From the NCBI GenBank assembly GCA_003118195.1, contig BEXV01000113.1:308520-372519 (forward strand): DNA of 64,000 bases, written 5' to 3'. The position numbers were made by a program, and so were the translations under genes. This stretch comes from Hemicentrotus pulcherrimus. Taxonomy: Eukaryota; Echinodermata; Echinoidea; Camarodonta; Strongylocentrotidae. Under the pieces are notes generated by a model that saw only the letters and a program-made list of their open reading frames with translations, searched no databases and was not told where the DNA came from. This document shows positions 38,501 to 53,458 of this stretch, in pieces (the stretch's first letter is position 1; each line of letters starts with the position of its first letter).

Positions 38501-41500
38501 GGTCATTTTTCTAACAGCCCTTCATAAAGCTCTGTTGACTCCCTAGTAGTGACTCATCGTTAGGATTGGTCTGCAAGCAATCAAGAAAATTGTTGAGGAG
38601 TTTTTACATAAATTCACATGAGGCTTGGGCAAGCAACAATACTGTCACAAGATTGCAGTCATTTTGAGTTGCCTTGACAACCAAACATGAGAAGGGGAAC
38701 AAGGGGAAGGGGCTTTGGCTATTATGAATATAGTCTTTGGATTTACTTTTTGAATTCTGTATACTTTATACTCTCTGTACTCTGTACTCAGAGTATTGTA
38801 TAATTGAAAAGTGCTTCAAGTATTATGCCTTGCAGATTTACCCATGAATGTTTCAAAATAATAGTTCTTCATATGCATTATAGACATGAATTTTTGGATA
38901 GTATATATGTAAGACCTTTATGTAGAGCTGCATGTTCCCATTAGGATTAAATGATATGGAAATGCTTGACACTACCATGACTACAGGGTTGTTATTGCTA
39001 CACTCATTGGATGAAATGATCATTCTTTACTCCAAGTGCTCACTCTCAATTCCACTGGAGAGTATTCGAACCAGATACCATTTATCATGCAGGCACATTG
39101 TATTCTTATCACAGTTATGACACTGGTATCCTACTAAGTATCCATCCTGCACCTGGATGGAGAGAGGCTAAAACAAGTTCCTGCCAGGGCTGGAACCTTA
39201 AACCTTTTCAATGTCATTCAATTTCAATTTGTTTTAAGTATTGGTGAATAACAGCTGAGATTGTGACATGGGGCATGCATGTATTATTCTTATATTCTCT
39301 GAAATCATCTGTGCTCGATATTCAACTAAACTAAACCTAACTCTACTGGGTATCCCTACGTCAAGTAGCATTTCCCTGACTTGTCTAGTTATTGATAGGC
39401 AATATGGCTCCTCAAGACTTTTCTGCTTTTTAAATTCCATGTTTTACTCATTGCTTTGCATAAGATCTAGAACACAGATAAGCTTTCAAAAGTAGGCTAA
39501 TAATTTGATGTCCGATGGGAACAGAGTAAAACCCCCACTTTAGTTTAGCAGATTAGCACTCTTGTATATTCGTGTAGGCTTTTCAAACATGATTGTGAGA
39601 CACACACGTTCTGAGTACATTATGAATAGCATAGAAACCATTGAATGCTCTTTCTGTGGGTTCAGAGTTTAGCAAGGATAGGATTTGCTTAGAATCCCAA
39701 GACAAAACGCTTTCTCCACCTCGAGGAAATAGTCATGCTTGCTGTTTCCTCCTAAGGGGAAATGGATGCAGTACTACTAGGGAAGTTTTACACCTTTACT
39801 TTGCAGGGTTTCGGCCAAGGAATAATGCATTCATTCTGTCTTTTCGATTTTGATCACTCCTTTATTTACTTTAGCTAAAATACTTTCTTGTGCCCTTAAA
39901 TCTCTAACTGTTGAGTCACACCAAGGATAGTCATCTCTTTCTCCTGTGAATCCTTTTCTGTTTTGTTTTTTGTTTTTGTTTACCTTGACAAAAATGTTTT
40001 CTGTTTCGCTCTCTAGTGCATGTTTAATAGAAATTGATAGAATAAGAACGTAATCTTTATGCATTTTTATGTGATGATGATAGTGACGATGACAGTTCCT
40101 TGTAAAGTACCAATGTCCACCTCTGAGGGGAGCTCATGGGGTTTGCTCTACACACATTCAACATTCTTGGTAAGTGTTTCAAATTAAAGATAAACTTGAG
40201 TTCTGGTAAAAAAAGAAAATTAATTCTCACAGAATCCAACGAAACTTACACTGATTGTTCAAGATTACAAATAAATGTCATGTGCCAAACAATTTTGGAA
40301 GAAAATGTATACTGGCTGAGTAATGAGCATAGAGAGTTAAGGAAATCAGGGTAGTACCAACCCCCGACACCATGTGTGTTGTCCCACATACATCTTTCTG
40401 TGTAAGTGATTGTTACTTTACCAAGACCCTGCAAAATATATGATGATTTTGATGACTCCAGGACCTTGCATTACACACCATTACTTACATGCTATATGAT
40501 CAACTTTTCTGATCCAATCCACACCTTTTCTTTCACAATGCAATCACATTACCAGAACTCAAGTTTATCTTTAAGATTATATTTCATTTGTCTTTGTTGG
40601 CATAAGAATTATTCTTGAGATTATGTCCTGGCTGGTAACAGCTACACTTTTCTCAATTTCTTTCTCTTCCCTTTTCCCTTCTTTTATTAGAATTCTGCCT
40701 TTCACCCTCCCCCCCTCTCTCTCTCTCCCCCTCTTTTGGTTTCTCTTTCTTTCTCTCTCTCTCTCTCCACTCTCTCACCCCCCTCTCTCTCTATATATAT
40801 ATATATATGCTGAGAGCTATTCCCATCCTCCCCACCTCACTTGATCACTCCCCTCTTTTCTATTCCCATCACTTTCGTAGTAAGTCCATCCTTGTTTCCC
40901 CTTCCCTACCCCATGCATCTACCTCATGGGAATGTTATCTTGGACTGTATCCATCATACCATGATCAGGTCACTGACTGTGTTGACAGAAACATACAGAT
41001 ATATGGAATTCATTTCTTATAAGATTTACACATTTTAACTGGTATACTGCTACCTGCAATAATGATTTAAAGAAACAGATACAGTTTGTATGGCAAAAAT
41101 GCATTTCAAATGTCATATAGTATCTTTTTAGTATCTGGCCTTCCTTTCATGATCACACAATATCATTATATATTAGGTTCTCTAATGTGAAAATAATTGC
41201 CCTAAAAAAAACCTCTGGACACTGAAGTTGAGCATAAAATGTGATACAGTTGAGATATAAATGGATGAGCATGTCATTTAGTGATTCCCATGGGTGATTG
41301 TCAAAATAACCTTTTCCCTGTCATATATTGTATTGGATCCCAGGGACAAAGAGATGTTATACAAGCCAGGAGTGACCAACTTGTTTTTCTTATATCCTAA
41401 AAAGTCTATTCATTTTATTTCCATTATGTGACCTCCTCCAATGCCACAGTCTTTCCTTTCTTTCTCTGAAAGTGATGATAATATCCCCTTCTACTGAATG

Positions 41501-44500
41501 CATCTTTTATCAGTTACAAGGAAAGCCATAATTATCATCCAGGCTTCTATGAAGATGTCTTGAATTACGAGGATGTACCATTTGATTCGCCGATGACAAG
41601 TATGGGGTAAACTCCAATTTTTTTTCCAGTTAATGAATTATCCATTGTACAAAATAATTCTAGTGATGTTCACATTCCCCCTCCTTACTTATCCCCTCTT
41701 CCTTTAATAATTACCCCATCGGTTCTGAACTTCCTGTAAAAATAGTTCATTGTCTCATCGCATTGAAGTCAGTCAAATTCCTCTATCCCCTGTCTCAGCT
41801 CATTTCTTGCTTTCAATCTGATGCTCCTATTTTACAATTTGGCACTAACTAGGAATCGGCTCTTTGACAAAGTATTTTAATGATTTAAAAAATACACATT
41901 CTTCTATCAATAATTATGTATTTTTGATGAGTATAGCTTTTTTGAAATGAGTAATAATTTCAGTCTACCGAAAAAACCGAGCCAAAGTAGCGTTTTGTCA
42001 GTCAAAAATAGTGTTCTGTCAGTCATTTCTAGGTCATTACTCAATCCATTCCAATAACAATTCTTAACTTGTAATACCCTGGCCTTACTCACCAGCCACT
42101 AAGGTCAGGCTGTTTATATGTTAGGACAGAATACAAAACTTATATTAGATATGAAAATAACTAGTTCTGTTCTGCGCCAGGCAAAGACAGATTGAATATC
42201 CGTTCAGGGACCAGGTTCGTATGATACAGGTGTGGGCATTTAGTAATTTAAATGCTATCATTGAGTCATTATAGAGTCTAATAGCTGACATCTAGCTTGG
42301 CCTGATGAGTGATATATGTGTAATAAGGACACTTATATCTTGATGAATTTGTAAAACATGAAGATAATTGAGGAATCTCTGTCTCATCCTTACTATCCTA
42401 AACACCCATTCTGATGCTCAACCAAGTCCAAATCATGTCAAAGTGTACCAATAACCTGAAAAATATTTTGTTGATTGGTAGAATGTATAAAAAAAACTTC
42501 CCCTGGCACTATAGGTAAATGGTTAATGAGTATGAAGAAAACAAAGGATAACATTATTTTATAGCCCCTGTTCTATGGGAGAGTATGTACATGTACATGT
42601 TCATAAAGTAGTCTACTCAACAAGATGTTTTGCAGTATACTGTAAGTGTATCTTAACTGCAATATCTCTTTGTAGGAGAAATATTTATATAACATCAAGA
42701 GCAAAATATGTTTTGGTGATTGGTACACGTTAACCTAGTTTGACAAGCAAATGATTTCAGTATTTGAGCAAGTAAAGTGTAAAACTAAGAGCAAACCCTT
42801 TGTTGGCTTATTCAGACATGAAAATTATTTTTTTTTGCCCCTTAGATGGAGTTTGTCATTATCATTCATATAAAGTAACCACCACCCCTCCCCTCCCCTA
42901 ATCCTTCCCACTGTAGGACTTACACACAACATAAAAAGGTACTTTTACCAAGGAGGTACTGTAAGATTTCTTCTTGGTTTTGTAAGTGATTTGACAAAGT
43001 TACTAAGGAAGAAGTTTGTTGCACCTATGGACATTGCCCTGAATTCAGAAACCGTGAAGCGGATTCAGCAGGGTTTGAAATGAGAAGATGTTGATGGGTA
43101 GTAAATGACCTGAAATTGGTTCCTGATTCAGAATTGTGCCAAAAGCGTATTTGCTGTTCGGACCAGGGTTCTAACCAAGTGTGTTTCATGCAATATATCA
43201 TACAAGCTATACAAGAATCTTCTACCAAACACAAATAAACTGTACATCCACCACCCAACTCAAAAGAATGCAGAGAGCCCTTATAGTTATGTTCCATTTA
43301 ATTGTGTCAGAGATGCAACTTCCATTTGCATAAATAAAAAGTTAAATTTCAAAATGGAATATCATGGCAAATTTTTAATTCAACTTTTAAGAATTTAGAT
43401 TTAAAGAAAAAAGAGGAGGCAACTAAGTACACGATTAATCAACTTTGAAGAAAATTGTTTTTGAACAAAAAGTACAGATCACTACTGAAACTTTGAAATG
43501 TTTAGGAAATTTCCAGAAAGTTTGGAGTGCTGCCACAAAATAAGACCTGATGTCATTATTGAGCAGGTGGTATCCACTACATAAGTATGATGACACTGTA
43601 AATTGAATGATGTAAACAGTTGCAAACAAATAGACATATTCAGCTTGTAATTATTTTGGTTACCCCCAAAGGTACATAAATTAGGGGAGAATTGGTGAAA
43701 TGGATTCATTATTCCAAAAAAAAAAAGGCTCAGTTCATAGAAAATCTTGGATGTTTAATAGATTTTTTATTTTTTTACCTGGCAATGATCACTATTTGTT
43801 TTTATTTTTCATGCTACAATTTTGTTACCGACATTCTTCATAATCTTAAAAAGATTGTTGATAGATTGAAGGTAAGAAATGAGAAGTGAAGTAGCTCAAC
43901 ATTGACATTAATAGAGAAAAAACAATAAATGAATGAAAGATAGATGACTTCAAAGACTGATGCCAATTTTTAGCCTTGGATTTGGGAAGTATTTTCTTCT
44001 ATGGTGTTTGCTTGGTGGAACTGTGACACTGCTCTAATAATAAAAGTTTTATGCACTTGGACACCCTTTACTTCCAGTCAAACAAACTTTTTTTCACTGA
44101 CTTAAAAAAAGAGAGCACCCCCCCCCCCTAAAAAAAAGGGAATTCAACAACACATCTAAAGGTTGAAAGAGACCTATTGGTAGAGCATTCTAGCATAAGA
44201 TTGATTCTACCAGTATTCTGACTAGGCTATTGTGCATTTGATGAATGGTTAAGCTTGGTCCCACCCCCTATTTTCGAGGTCTGTTCAAGGTTTCTGAATG
44301 TTTGGTTTGCTAAGTTTGTAGGTCAGATTTCTTTTCATGACTCAAGTTCACTTCTCTCCCTGTCAATATCCTTTTGTTGTCAAAAGGATGCAGAAAGCTT
44401 GTGAAAATGAGTTTGTGTATCTTGTTCCGTCTCCCTGTAAATGAAATTGTGGTAAAGAGTACATGATTCATGTGAATGTGCAATAGACAAGCCCCTATTA

Positions 44501-45599
44501 CACTATCCATGAAGTATGTTATAGCTTTAGTTTGAAGTTGAATAGACAGAGATGAAAATGGTGGCAACTTCGGCAGAAAAGAGAAATCTACTCTGCATGT
44601 GAATTGTTCTTCGTTTTTCGAGAGGCCTCAATTATTTTGTAAAATCAAACACAAAGATATAAGTAGGTCTCTGCCTAAGTTTGTAGAGGGTTGGGAAAAG
44701 TGAACTTGTGAACTCTTTCATACCTGTCAATATTTGATAAGTGTATTGCTCCATATTTCTCACAGGCCTTCTCATTGAAAAGGGACTAACATGGTAGTCT
44801 AAATAAGAGGTGGTATTGCTGTGTACATTGTCACTGTTTAGAGGTCAGCTCGATATCTAAAGGCTATCCTATAGAAATCCCATTTTGTTTTGGTGTATGT
44901 GCTTTGAAGTTTGAATAAAGATTTCTTTTGAAGTTTTTTCCCTAGTATCTTTCAATACCTCCTGATTATTCACATGTCATTGATAGGTGGTGCAATCATA
45001 CTCCCGTGGATACATTTTATCTGATGTATTCTAGTTTCTTCATCTTTTTTACTCTCTTTTTCCTTCTTCCATTATTTCTTTCGTTCTTTTTCTTTTTTTC
45101 CCTTTTAGTGACCTAGAACTGATGATGACTATAGATTAGTGTTTAAGTCATTTCAGTTCCTATTCTAAATACGGGGATTTAAGAATGGTGGTATATATGG
45201 GCACTGTAAGTCATTCTATTTTGTTATACTGTAGGCCTATATTTCCATGCACTGATTGAAATAAAAAATGAAGTAATTTCCTGTTTACATGTACCTTCCG
45301 GCTCTAGGTATAAGGAAAATACTCTTTGCTTTTGAAGAATAAAAAAGCTTAACTATATTGACTGGAGAGAAAGATCCTCTCAATTTGGCGTTTAACGTTT
45401 TTATTCTTTATATTTGACAGTGCGACTACCTGTGCAAGTCCAGATTTCTTTGATGAGTTGAAGCAACTGTATAGAGTGAGTAGATGGGGAACAGGGAGCG
45501 CATCAACAGAGATGGCCATTCTTGCTACAACCATGGCTCTCAATCCAGAACCAGCTTTACTTAAGGTATGATGATGATGCAGATGGTGATGATGATGAC

Positions 45600-45651
<52 letters not shown>

Positions 45652-45671
45652 TTGAAGATGATGATGATAAC

Positions 45672-45723
<52 letters not shown>

Positions 45724-48700
45724 GTGATGGTGATGATGATGCAGTGAACTTGAGACAGAGTGAGAAATGCTCCCAAATGCTGGATGGCACATGAAAATTT
45801 ATACAGATTCAGCCTTGTAAATGAATTAAAAACTTAGCGATTTCTGGACTTTACCACCGGCCTAAAGTCATTGAGGATGTTCAAGCATGAAGGGAGAGAT
45901 GTATAGAGGAGAAATAGACGGAGAGAGAGAGAGAGAGAGAGATATTTATTTGTAATCTTGAACATTCAGTGTAAGTTTCGTTTGATTCTGTGAAAATTAA
46001 TTTTCTTTTTTTACCAGTACTGGAGTTTCTCTGATATACACCAATAACTTGGTGTAATTCATTATTTTCTTATTTTGCAGGTGAGATTTTTAGGCACACT
46101 GGTTTTGGAAAATCTAATTCTAATTACAATATATCTTTAGTAGATGTAAAGATATTATTCCTTTTTTTTACTTTGCTCAGTTTTTCAGGAACATTCCATC
46201 CCTCCGACCTTACTTCATCGAGTACCTAGGAGAATGTGGCCGTGTGATCTTGACTGAACCTAGCAGCACACCTCTCAGCAACTACCTCAAAGCATCATGG
46301 AAAGACAGGGTTGACATCTCTCTCAAGATCCTCAAAATGATCGAAGACTTTCATGACTCCAGTGACAAGTGGCTTGTATTACTCCTAGACTTTGGTTACG
46401 AAAACTTTGTCATGACCTCCGAAGGGCAGCTGAAGGTCGTGAACCTTGGTGGTATGGTGATCGTCGATAAGGATCAGACCTCCACAAGTGAGTCCGATTT
46501 TCTTTTTATTAGCAAGAGTTTGATGCCAGTGGCAGATTATCATATTAAAACTACTGGGAAACTAACCAAAGCCATCAATGATATTGCTGTTTAAATTCAT
46601 TATTAAAAAAACACAATTAGTAAATCATATACAATGAAGAAAAAAAAACACTAAAATTTTTTTTTCTGGATTGACAATTTGTATTTATTTCCATACCCTT
46701 GGATGCTTCTCTTTTTGCAGGCTATTTCAGACCTTATATCTTTAAACATATTGAATTTTGGCCTGTTTACTTACATTGACCTGAATTATATTTTAAAAAT
46801 CCATATACCGGTACAAGTACGACCTAGAATTTATAGCTTTTAATTTACATATTACCAAACAAATCTTCTAGTATACCCAATTTCTAAATCATGTTATACA
46901 CTGTGTACATTTAACATCAATAAGAAAGGTTTAACCCGGTTAATAATCAACCATCTTCAATCAGAAGTGACACAATCTTTGTTTACTTCTGAAACACAGA
47001 GGAAGAAGAAGAAGGCCAACATTTTGCTTAGACCATGAAAACAGTACTCTTTGTTTACTGTATAGCAAGATAACACCAGTTCAACTAATATTGAAAGAAT
47101 GGACCGGGATTGGTTTCATTAGAGGAGATAACACTCCAGGAATGGGATGAACAGAGATGATCTTATTTAGTTTGTCTGATAAGATGTCAATGATCCCTTC
47201 AAATCCTTGATTAGAGGACAATCTTGCTACTCAAAGATTCATTTGAAATTTGAAACAGTAAACTATTCAATTTTTTGTTTTAAACTACCCATGAAATGGT
47301 TTAATACTTGAAAATAATGTAGGAAAGATATTGAATTCAATTACAGGCATATTCTTATGACAAAAAATTAGGGGTAGTCTAATTTAAAACACAGTTTCTT
47401 ATTAGGTCACTCATAGATCTCCAGCCCTTATTCACAAGTAAGCTTTTAATAGTCTATAATAGTTTAGAAAAATGTAATGTTCACATTTTCAAGGTTCATG
47501 TTTAGGATGGATCAACAAAACAAAGAACATCAGTTTAAGGTACCCATTAATCTCTCACTCTGAATTAAAAGTCATGATATGCTACAGTTGTACTTGTAGC
47601 ACATTTCGATATGAAATGATTTGGCATACTTTCTTTTGGAGCCCGTACCAGTGAAGGACATTAACTGTATGGCTGTAGAAGCTTGGAGTGGATCTTATCA
47701 CTCCAATGTTTATTTCAGATCCATTATGTCCATTAGCGCTCTGAATGCAAACACAGCAAGGTGACATTACTAGAAAAGAAAACTATCATAGGGAGATAAG
47801 CTCATTTTATGACAATGAGTTCTTCTAGACACATTAATTTAATTAGTTAAATATAAGTTTCCCTTAACCCCTCCCCCCCCCCCCCNNNNNNNNNNNNNNN
47901 NNNNNNNNNGTAACTATATCATGGTCAGTCATCATGGGTTTGTAAAATGGTTTTGGGAGTGGAATCCCTTTCATAAATCAGTTTTAAATATATTTCAGTT
48001 TTGACATTGACAGCAATGTAATTTGTTGACTCGATTCCATCACACAAATATGATTGTCTTTACATGAGAGGTCATATGTATGTAGTTTTACCTGTTACCA
48101 CTCCCCAAGAGCAAACTGGATTTACCCCCAACATAAGAAGGGTTCCAGGTATACGAAAGTCGAGGCGAGGTACTTTATGATCGCTTAAAGATTTCTGACA
48201 CAACTTAAGAACACAAGGGAGTAACACCTCTGTTCTATGAATCCTGTGACATGCGTTCTTGGAGGGACCCTGGTAATGTGTCACTGACTAAAGTTCTAAT
48301 TTGTCTTGTTTTGACCCTGTCTCTTGGCATTAAGGCTTCGATACACCTGGATAGGATTCAGAGAAGGACACACCTTCAATCTGTGACTCAGATTCCCGTG
48401 GGAACGGACCAACAGTGTTCCAGCATATTTCATATTTCTCATGTCCCTCTGTGTGTCATAACTCATAAACCCAGTTGTAATAAGTTAACACTTTAAAGGA
48501 AACATTACCTTGTATTCACTTACAAGTAGGACTTAATATATTAGAGACAGTCCTAACATGCAACTAAAAAATGAATGAGAAAACTTTAATCTTTTTCTTC
48601 TTCTTCTTCTTTGTTGTGGTTGTTGTTGTTGTTGTTGTAATGGTCATGGTCTATATTCAAGATTCCTAATTTTTAAAGCCTCTCTTGATCACAAGCATAA

Positions 48701-51700
48701 CATTATTTCCATTCATACAAACATAATTCTCCCTCTACCTTTGTCACTCTAGTTTTTTGAAAATTTCTGGTAAATCTAACACTTTTATTACATATCAGTT
48801 TTCCCCACACAACAGTGTATCTATCTTACCAAATGCTTGAAGCGGTCTAACAAATCTCTTCAGTGCTTTTCCTCTAAATGTGTAAATGCCTGAAGTTGGC
48901 ATGTGGTAACCATATTTCTAAGGTAGCCGGAAATTCAAGTACAATCCCTGAGCCTTGATGGCATCCAAGGGACCAATTGAAGTTTGAGAATTAAAGCAAG
49001 GTCTTGATTGAAGGCTAAGCAGCTGTATCTAATGAAGTGTTTACGCTGTAAGTAATTTGTAACATGAACACTAGGGCACGCGGGATAAATAAAAGGTCAC
49101 ACAAAATTTAGTTAGTATGTAACCAAGTGTTTGTAAAAAAAAAAAGCTGGACAGGTATTGGAACTTTCTGAAAATGCCTTGATAACTTGTCACCTGCTAA
49201 TCAAGACAGTATTGCAGGGGTTGGTTAGAGATAGATTGAGGAAGGGGGGGGGGACTTCCTTTGAAACTTTAGCGTAACTGTATTTCTACTCATATTGCAC
49301 CTACATGAAACCAACAGATCTTGTTTTTGTCTCTTGTATATGCTTGCTGTTTGGTCTTCCTTTACCACTCTCACACCACTAAGCAAGTTTGATTGTTTAA
49401 ATGCAGCTATGAACATTCAGTGAAGATATTTCTAACATCTTTTTTTTTAATATAAATCTAGCAGTCTTTGAAAACGGGATTACACAAGCTACTAAGCAGT
49501 TCTTCTCACTATCACACTCTGTAGGTCACCTTTATTTCACCCCTTCAAATAAGCCCAATTCTAACTCTTCTAGGGCGTTTCAAGCACCTTCTGTAGGTAG
49601 CTGTGCTGTCATTGGTTCAAATCATAATCTAACACTGGCCCTAGGGATTTTTTTTATAGAATAGAAAGGAGTTTGATATATATGGAAAACGTCTAGTTCT
49701 TTAGGCTAGTAGCAAAATAAAATCAAAACATGTTTTCAAAGCTTCAGTCTCACACACAAAGAATGGTTTTTACAAACGTAATCTCAGCTCGTCATCTGTT
49801 AGTAATAGCTCGAGCATACAGATGGACTGTATTGATAGAAGTGTTTGTTACATGTGTACTGACAAATGACTTCATTTATTCACTTTTTGTGTGTTGTTGT
49901 AAGATCTGAAAGTTGGATATATTTGGATATATTTTCTTCCGGAATCATGAAGTTGTTATTTTTCAGTATAACCAGTGAAGCAATCAGCAGTTAGTTACTG
50001 TTGTTATTTGCCGAAATGATACAGAAGTATAGAAGGATTTGTTTTATTTCTAATCAATTTGACTTTGGTCTTATAAATAATGTAGTTACACAAGTATTGC
50101 TGTAATGCAGGCCACTCAGTGTTTCATGTTTTACCTTCTTCCTTTAAAGGGAGTGGATATCTTTGTATCAAATTCTAAAAAAAGTATTGAATTTTACACA
50201 TGCTGCAATCATAATTATAAACCTTTAGGTCAGTCAGGAATCCAATAACTTTTACAAGCCGATCGCCTGTCTGATTATCAAGATATTTATGTGCGGAAGA
50301 GGTTGATCATCGTGGAAGAACAATAAGAATATAAGTTAATCTGTTGTCACACAAAGAAAGCCCTCGTTTGCTCTCTTCGTGTGACAACAGATTAACTTAT
50401 ATCCTTAAGATATTTATGATTGGAATTCGAAATTTCAAAAACCGTTTTTCCCAACGGTTTTTATAACGCTATAGTCTAATGGGGAAAATGAGTGTGGTAA
50501 AACCGGTCACTCAAAGATTTATACTTTTTGAGGCACATGATGACCATTTTGAAGCATAATTTTTTAGGGCTTCAATATTACACCATATCACAGACACTGA
50601 TAGCCCGTAGGGCCATGCATCTCAGATTTGTTAAACAATGCCTTTAAGTGTCCTAGAAGATTCCCAATTTGTTTGTAGATATAGCCTGCATCTGATAGAA
50701 CTGAGTTCACTGTAAAACCAGTCAACGTTATTCTTTTCAATTTAAAAATCTCTTCTAATGAAAGCTTTAGAGTAAAAAGAAAAGGATAAGATCAGCTATT
50801 TGGAGAGAGGAGAGATCAATGCAGTGGTGATAAGAAATGCTCCAAGAAATCTCACTTAACAGAGGCCATTTTCAGAGAGTGTTTGATGTTGATCCCATAG
50901 TGAGGTACAGGAAGGTAAAAGTAAAACAGGGAATATATTCGATTGTAAATCCTGGCAAAGTATCACCATGAGATTGAATCCCCAGCTAGTGATCTATCTT
51001 CAGGGTTAGTTAGGTGTTACCTACCCCAGCTGCTATAAGTCTGCCTGCTTATAATTGGAGACTCATGGAAAGTGCTATTGGACTTGACTGGTTTATAGGG
51101 GGTATCAAGTGCAAGGGAGCACTCAGGAAAACAACTACTTGACCTGTAAAACTCAAAGGTAACATTTTAGAGGTAAACATTTGCACCTTATTACCATTTT
51201 GCCTGTATATCTTATTAAGGTAATATTAATATCAATAGTTTCTTTGGGTTCTTTGGGTGGTTTGGACAGTATACAGATATGGCTTTCATATCTTCTTCTT
51301 TTTCAATACATTTGTCTCTATGTTTTGTTCAAGCTCTTATTTGTAGATAGAAATCTGTAAGGAGAAGAGAGGTGTGATTCATATTAACATTAACCAGATT
51401 ATGATTGCTTCAATCACTTCAACATCAGCTAGCTAGTGCAGGACACTTCAAGGACAGTTAAAACTGTCAAAAAAGAGAAGAAACTAGAATGAAATAGGTA
51501 ATCATCTTACTAATCACTGTTTTGAGTATTTGATTCTTAGAATGGTGTCTTCCTCGCTATGACGGCCCCAATAAGGAGAGCTCATTTCCTGTAGGAAAAT
51601 TGGGTCATAGCAACCTGTCCATTTGGTCAGCGACATGACTTGATATCAGACTAAACAAAGCTGTCTGTTTTGATCCGTAGACATAGATCTACTAGATCTA

Positions 51701-53227
51701 GGCTAAAAACAAACCATCATAATGTCATTTAGAACATGGGCTCCATAAACTTCCTGTCATTTGCATGGAAAGAGTTTTTTTTTTGGACAGTATTGATATT
51801 ATTGACAGTTACTGGATCTAATGTCCCACTATCCCAGTTTTATGGAGTGTAACATTACTAGTAGAGGTTCAGAGGTTTTTGTTTAAATAGGTGATTACAA
51901 GTAATGGGCTATTTGTAACGGGTGAATGAAATAATTTGTAACGAGGCNGGGGGGGACTCTCTGGAAATAGCATCTTATTAAATTTGATTACATTACGAAA
52001 ATGGTCTATTCATTTCTCACTACTTTGGCCCTAGGAGAAGTGTATTCGGATGTGAGGAGATTGAATGATAAGCTTACGTCACTGGTAATTTAGAAAAAAG
52101 TCAAATCATGTGCTACAGGTCATGAACCATATTTAACTCATGTTGTTTATGGAACTAAGGCTTAATCTCAATTAAAAGTCCATGATAATGTGCGAGCAGA
52201 ATGCACATAAATTTATCAATATACTGTACGTGTAGCTGATGGTATTTAAAGCCACATATATCAATGTTTCCTGTCAGTATAAATATCGTACTAACATGCA
52301 GGCATATTTTAAAGCCTCCTATGGCTGATGTTCCATATTGATTAGAAGAGGGCTTACTGTAAAGAGAACAAATCAATTATTTTGCCGAGAAATATTTAAA
52401 GTTTTTTATCCAGCGAGGTCCTCTCTTTCATGATGCATTTCCTGTCGTTATAATGCATGCTATAATGCATGCTATTTAGTGATTACTTCTCTCTCACAAG
52501 GGAAATCTTCTTGCAAGATGTTTTCCCGACTGAAACTGAAATGTCTAGGATACCGGTATGATTTGAGCCAAATTTGTGTGTATGAAGATTCAACTATATT
52601 AAGTTGGAGGACTCGCCTTGTGGGCACAACCTCGCACAAGGGAAGTCATTGAGCTCATGGAGATGTCAGAGTTTAATTACTTTATCAGCGTGCTGATTAA
52701 AAAGACACACTTTCTTACTTTAAATCAATCATCAGCCGTTCATGTTCAAAGAAGGGTTTTCTTTATTTCATATGATGATACAGCTATTGAGAAGTATGCT
52801 CTCAAAGGACAGACTTAAAAATATGTCATCCCTCAGCATGCAATGCCTTCAAGTTTTAGACTTCATATCTCTCTCTCTCTCTCTCTCCCTCTGTTTGATT
52901 TAATTTTTCAGAATGATGTAGTACTCCCCTATGCAGGGATATAAATTACTTGTCAAAGAAATGAGTGCTAGATGTGTGAATTATGCCAAATCATCATCAA
53001 TATTGTAAATCTAGTTGCAGTCAATCCGCGTTGGATAATATGAGCCAGAGAAGTTAATCTTGTTTTCATCCACACTCTGTGACTCATGAACATTGCTGTT
53101 TGGATGTGATACAAGTCATTAATGATGTTATAAACTGTTTCTTTCATTTCATTTCTCATTTCCAATCCTGTTTCATGTTTTCTTTGTCATCACGTTGAAA
53201 CCCCTCCTCCAGTTACATGCCCCCTCC

Positions 53228-53263
<36 letters not shown>

Positions 53264-53418
53264 ACATGTTCTACTCTCCATATTTCTGCCCTCAAATTTG
53301 ATATATATTTTTGCTAATTCTCTGTCTCTCTTTCTCTCTCTTTCTCTCTGAATTGGGACATGTTTCCCTCTCCATATTTCTGTCCTCAAATTTAATATAT
53401 ATTTTGTCTAATTCTCTG

Positions 53419-53458
<40 letters not shown>

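Larger units (their letters stand above)
25583..45420 (+). other. Intron 1 of the DIPK2-like gene
   Basis: 19.8 kb. It holds the elements, microsatellites, palindrome and gap listed separately. A stretch at 26090-26110 forms a small GGGGGATACCCCCC hairpin. I see no nested gene. Regions 25583-28882, 29601-31887, 32602-33627 and 33918-40706 show only AT-rich sequence and short frames, apart from the palindrome at 37099. Confidence 0.6.

Noticed and set aside
39060..39085. Possible tRNA T-loop-like sequence (ATTCGAACCAG)
   Set aside because: No matching acceptor, D or anticodon stems nearby.
45349..45794. Poly-His, poly-Asp, poly-Ser and poly-Ile reading frames on both strands
   Set aside because: They are six-frame readings of the (GAT)n microsatellite in intron 2.
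46488..46594. Continuation of the exon-3 frame past 46487 to a TAA at 46594
   Set aside because: A strong GTGAGT donor lies at 46488, and phase joins perfectly to exon 4, whose cysteine pattern matches the family; the continuation is intronic.
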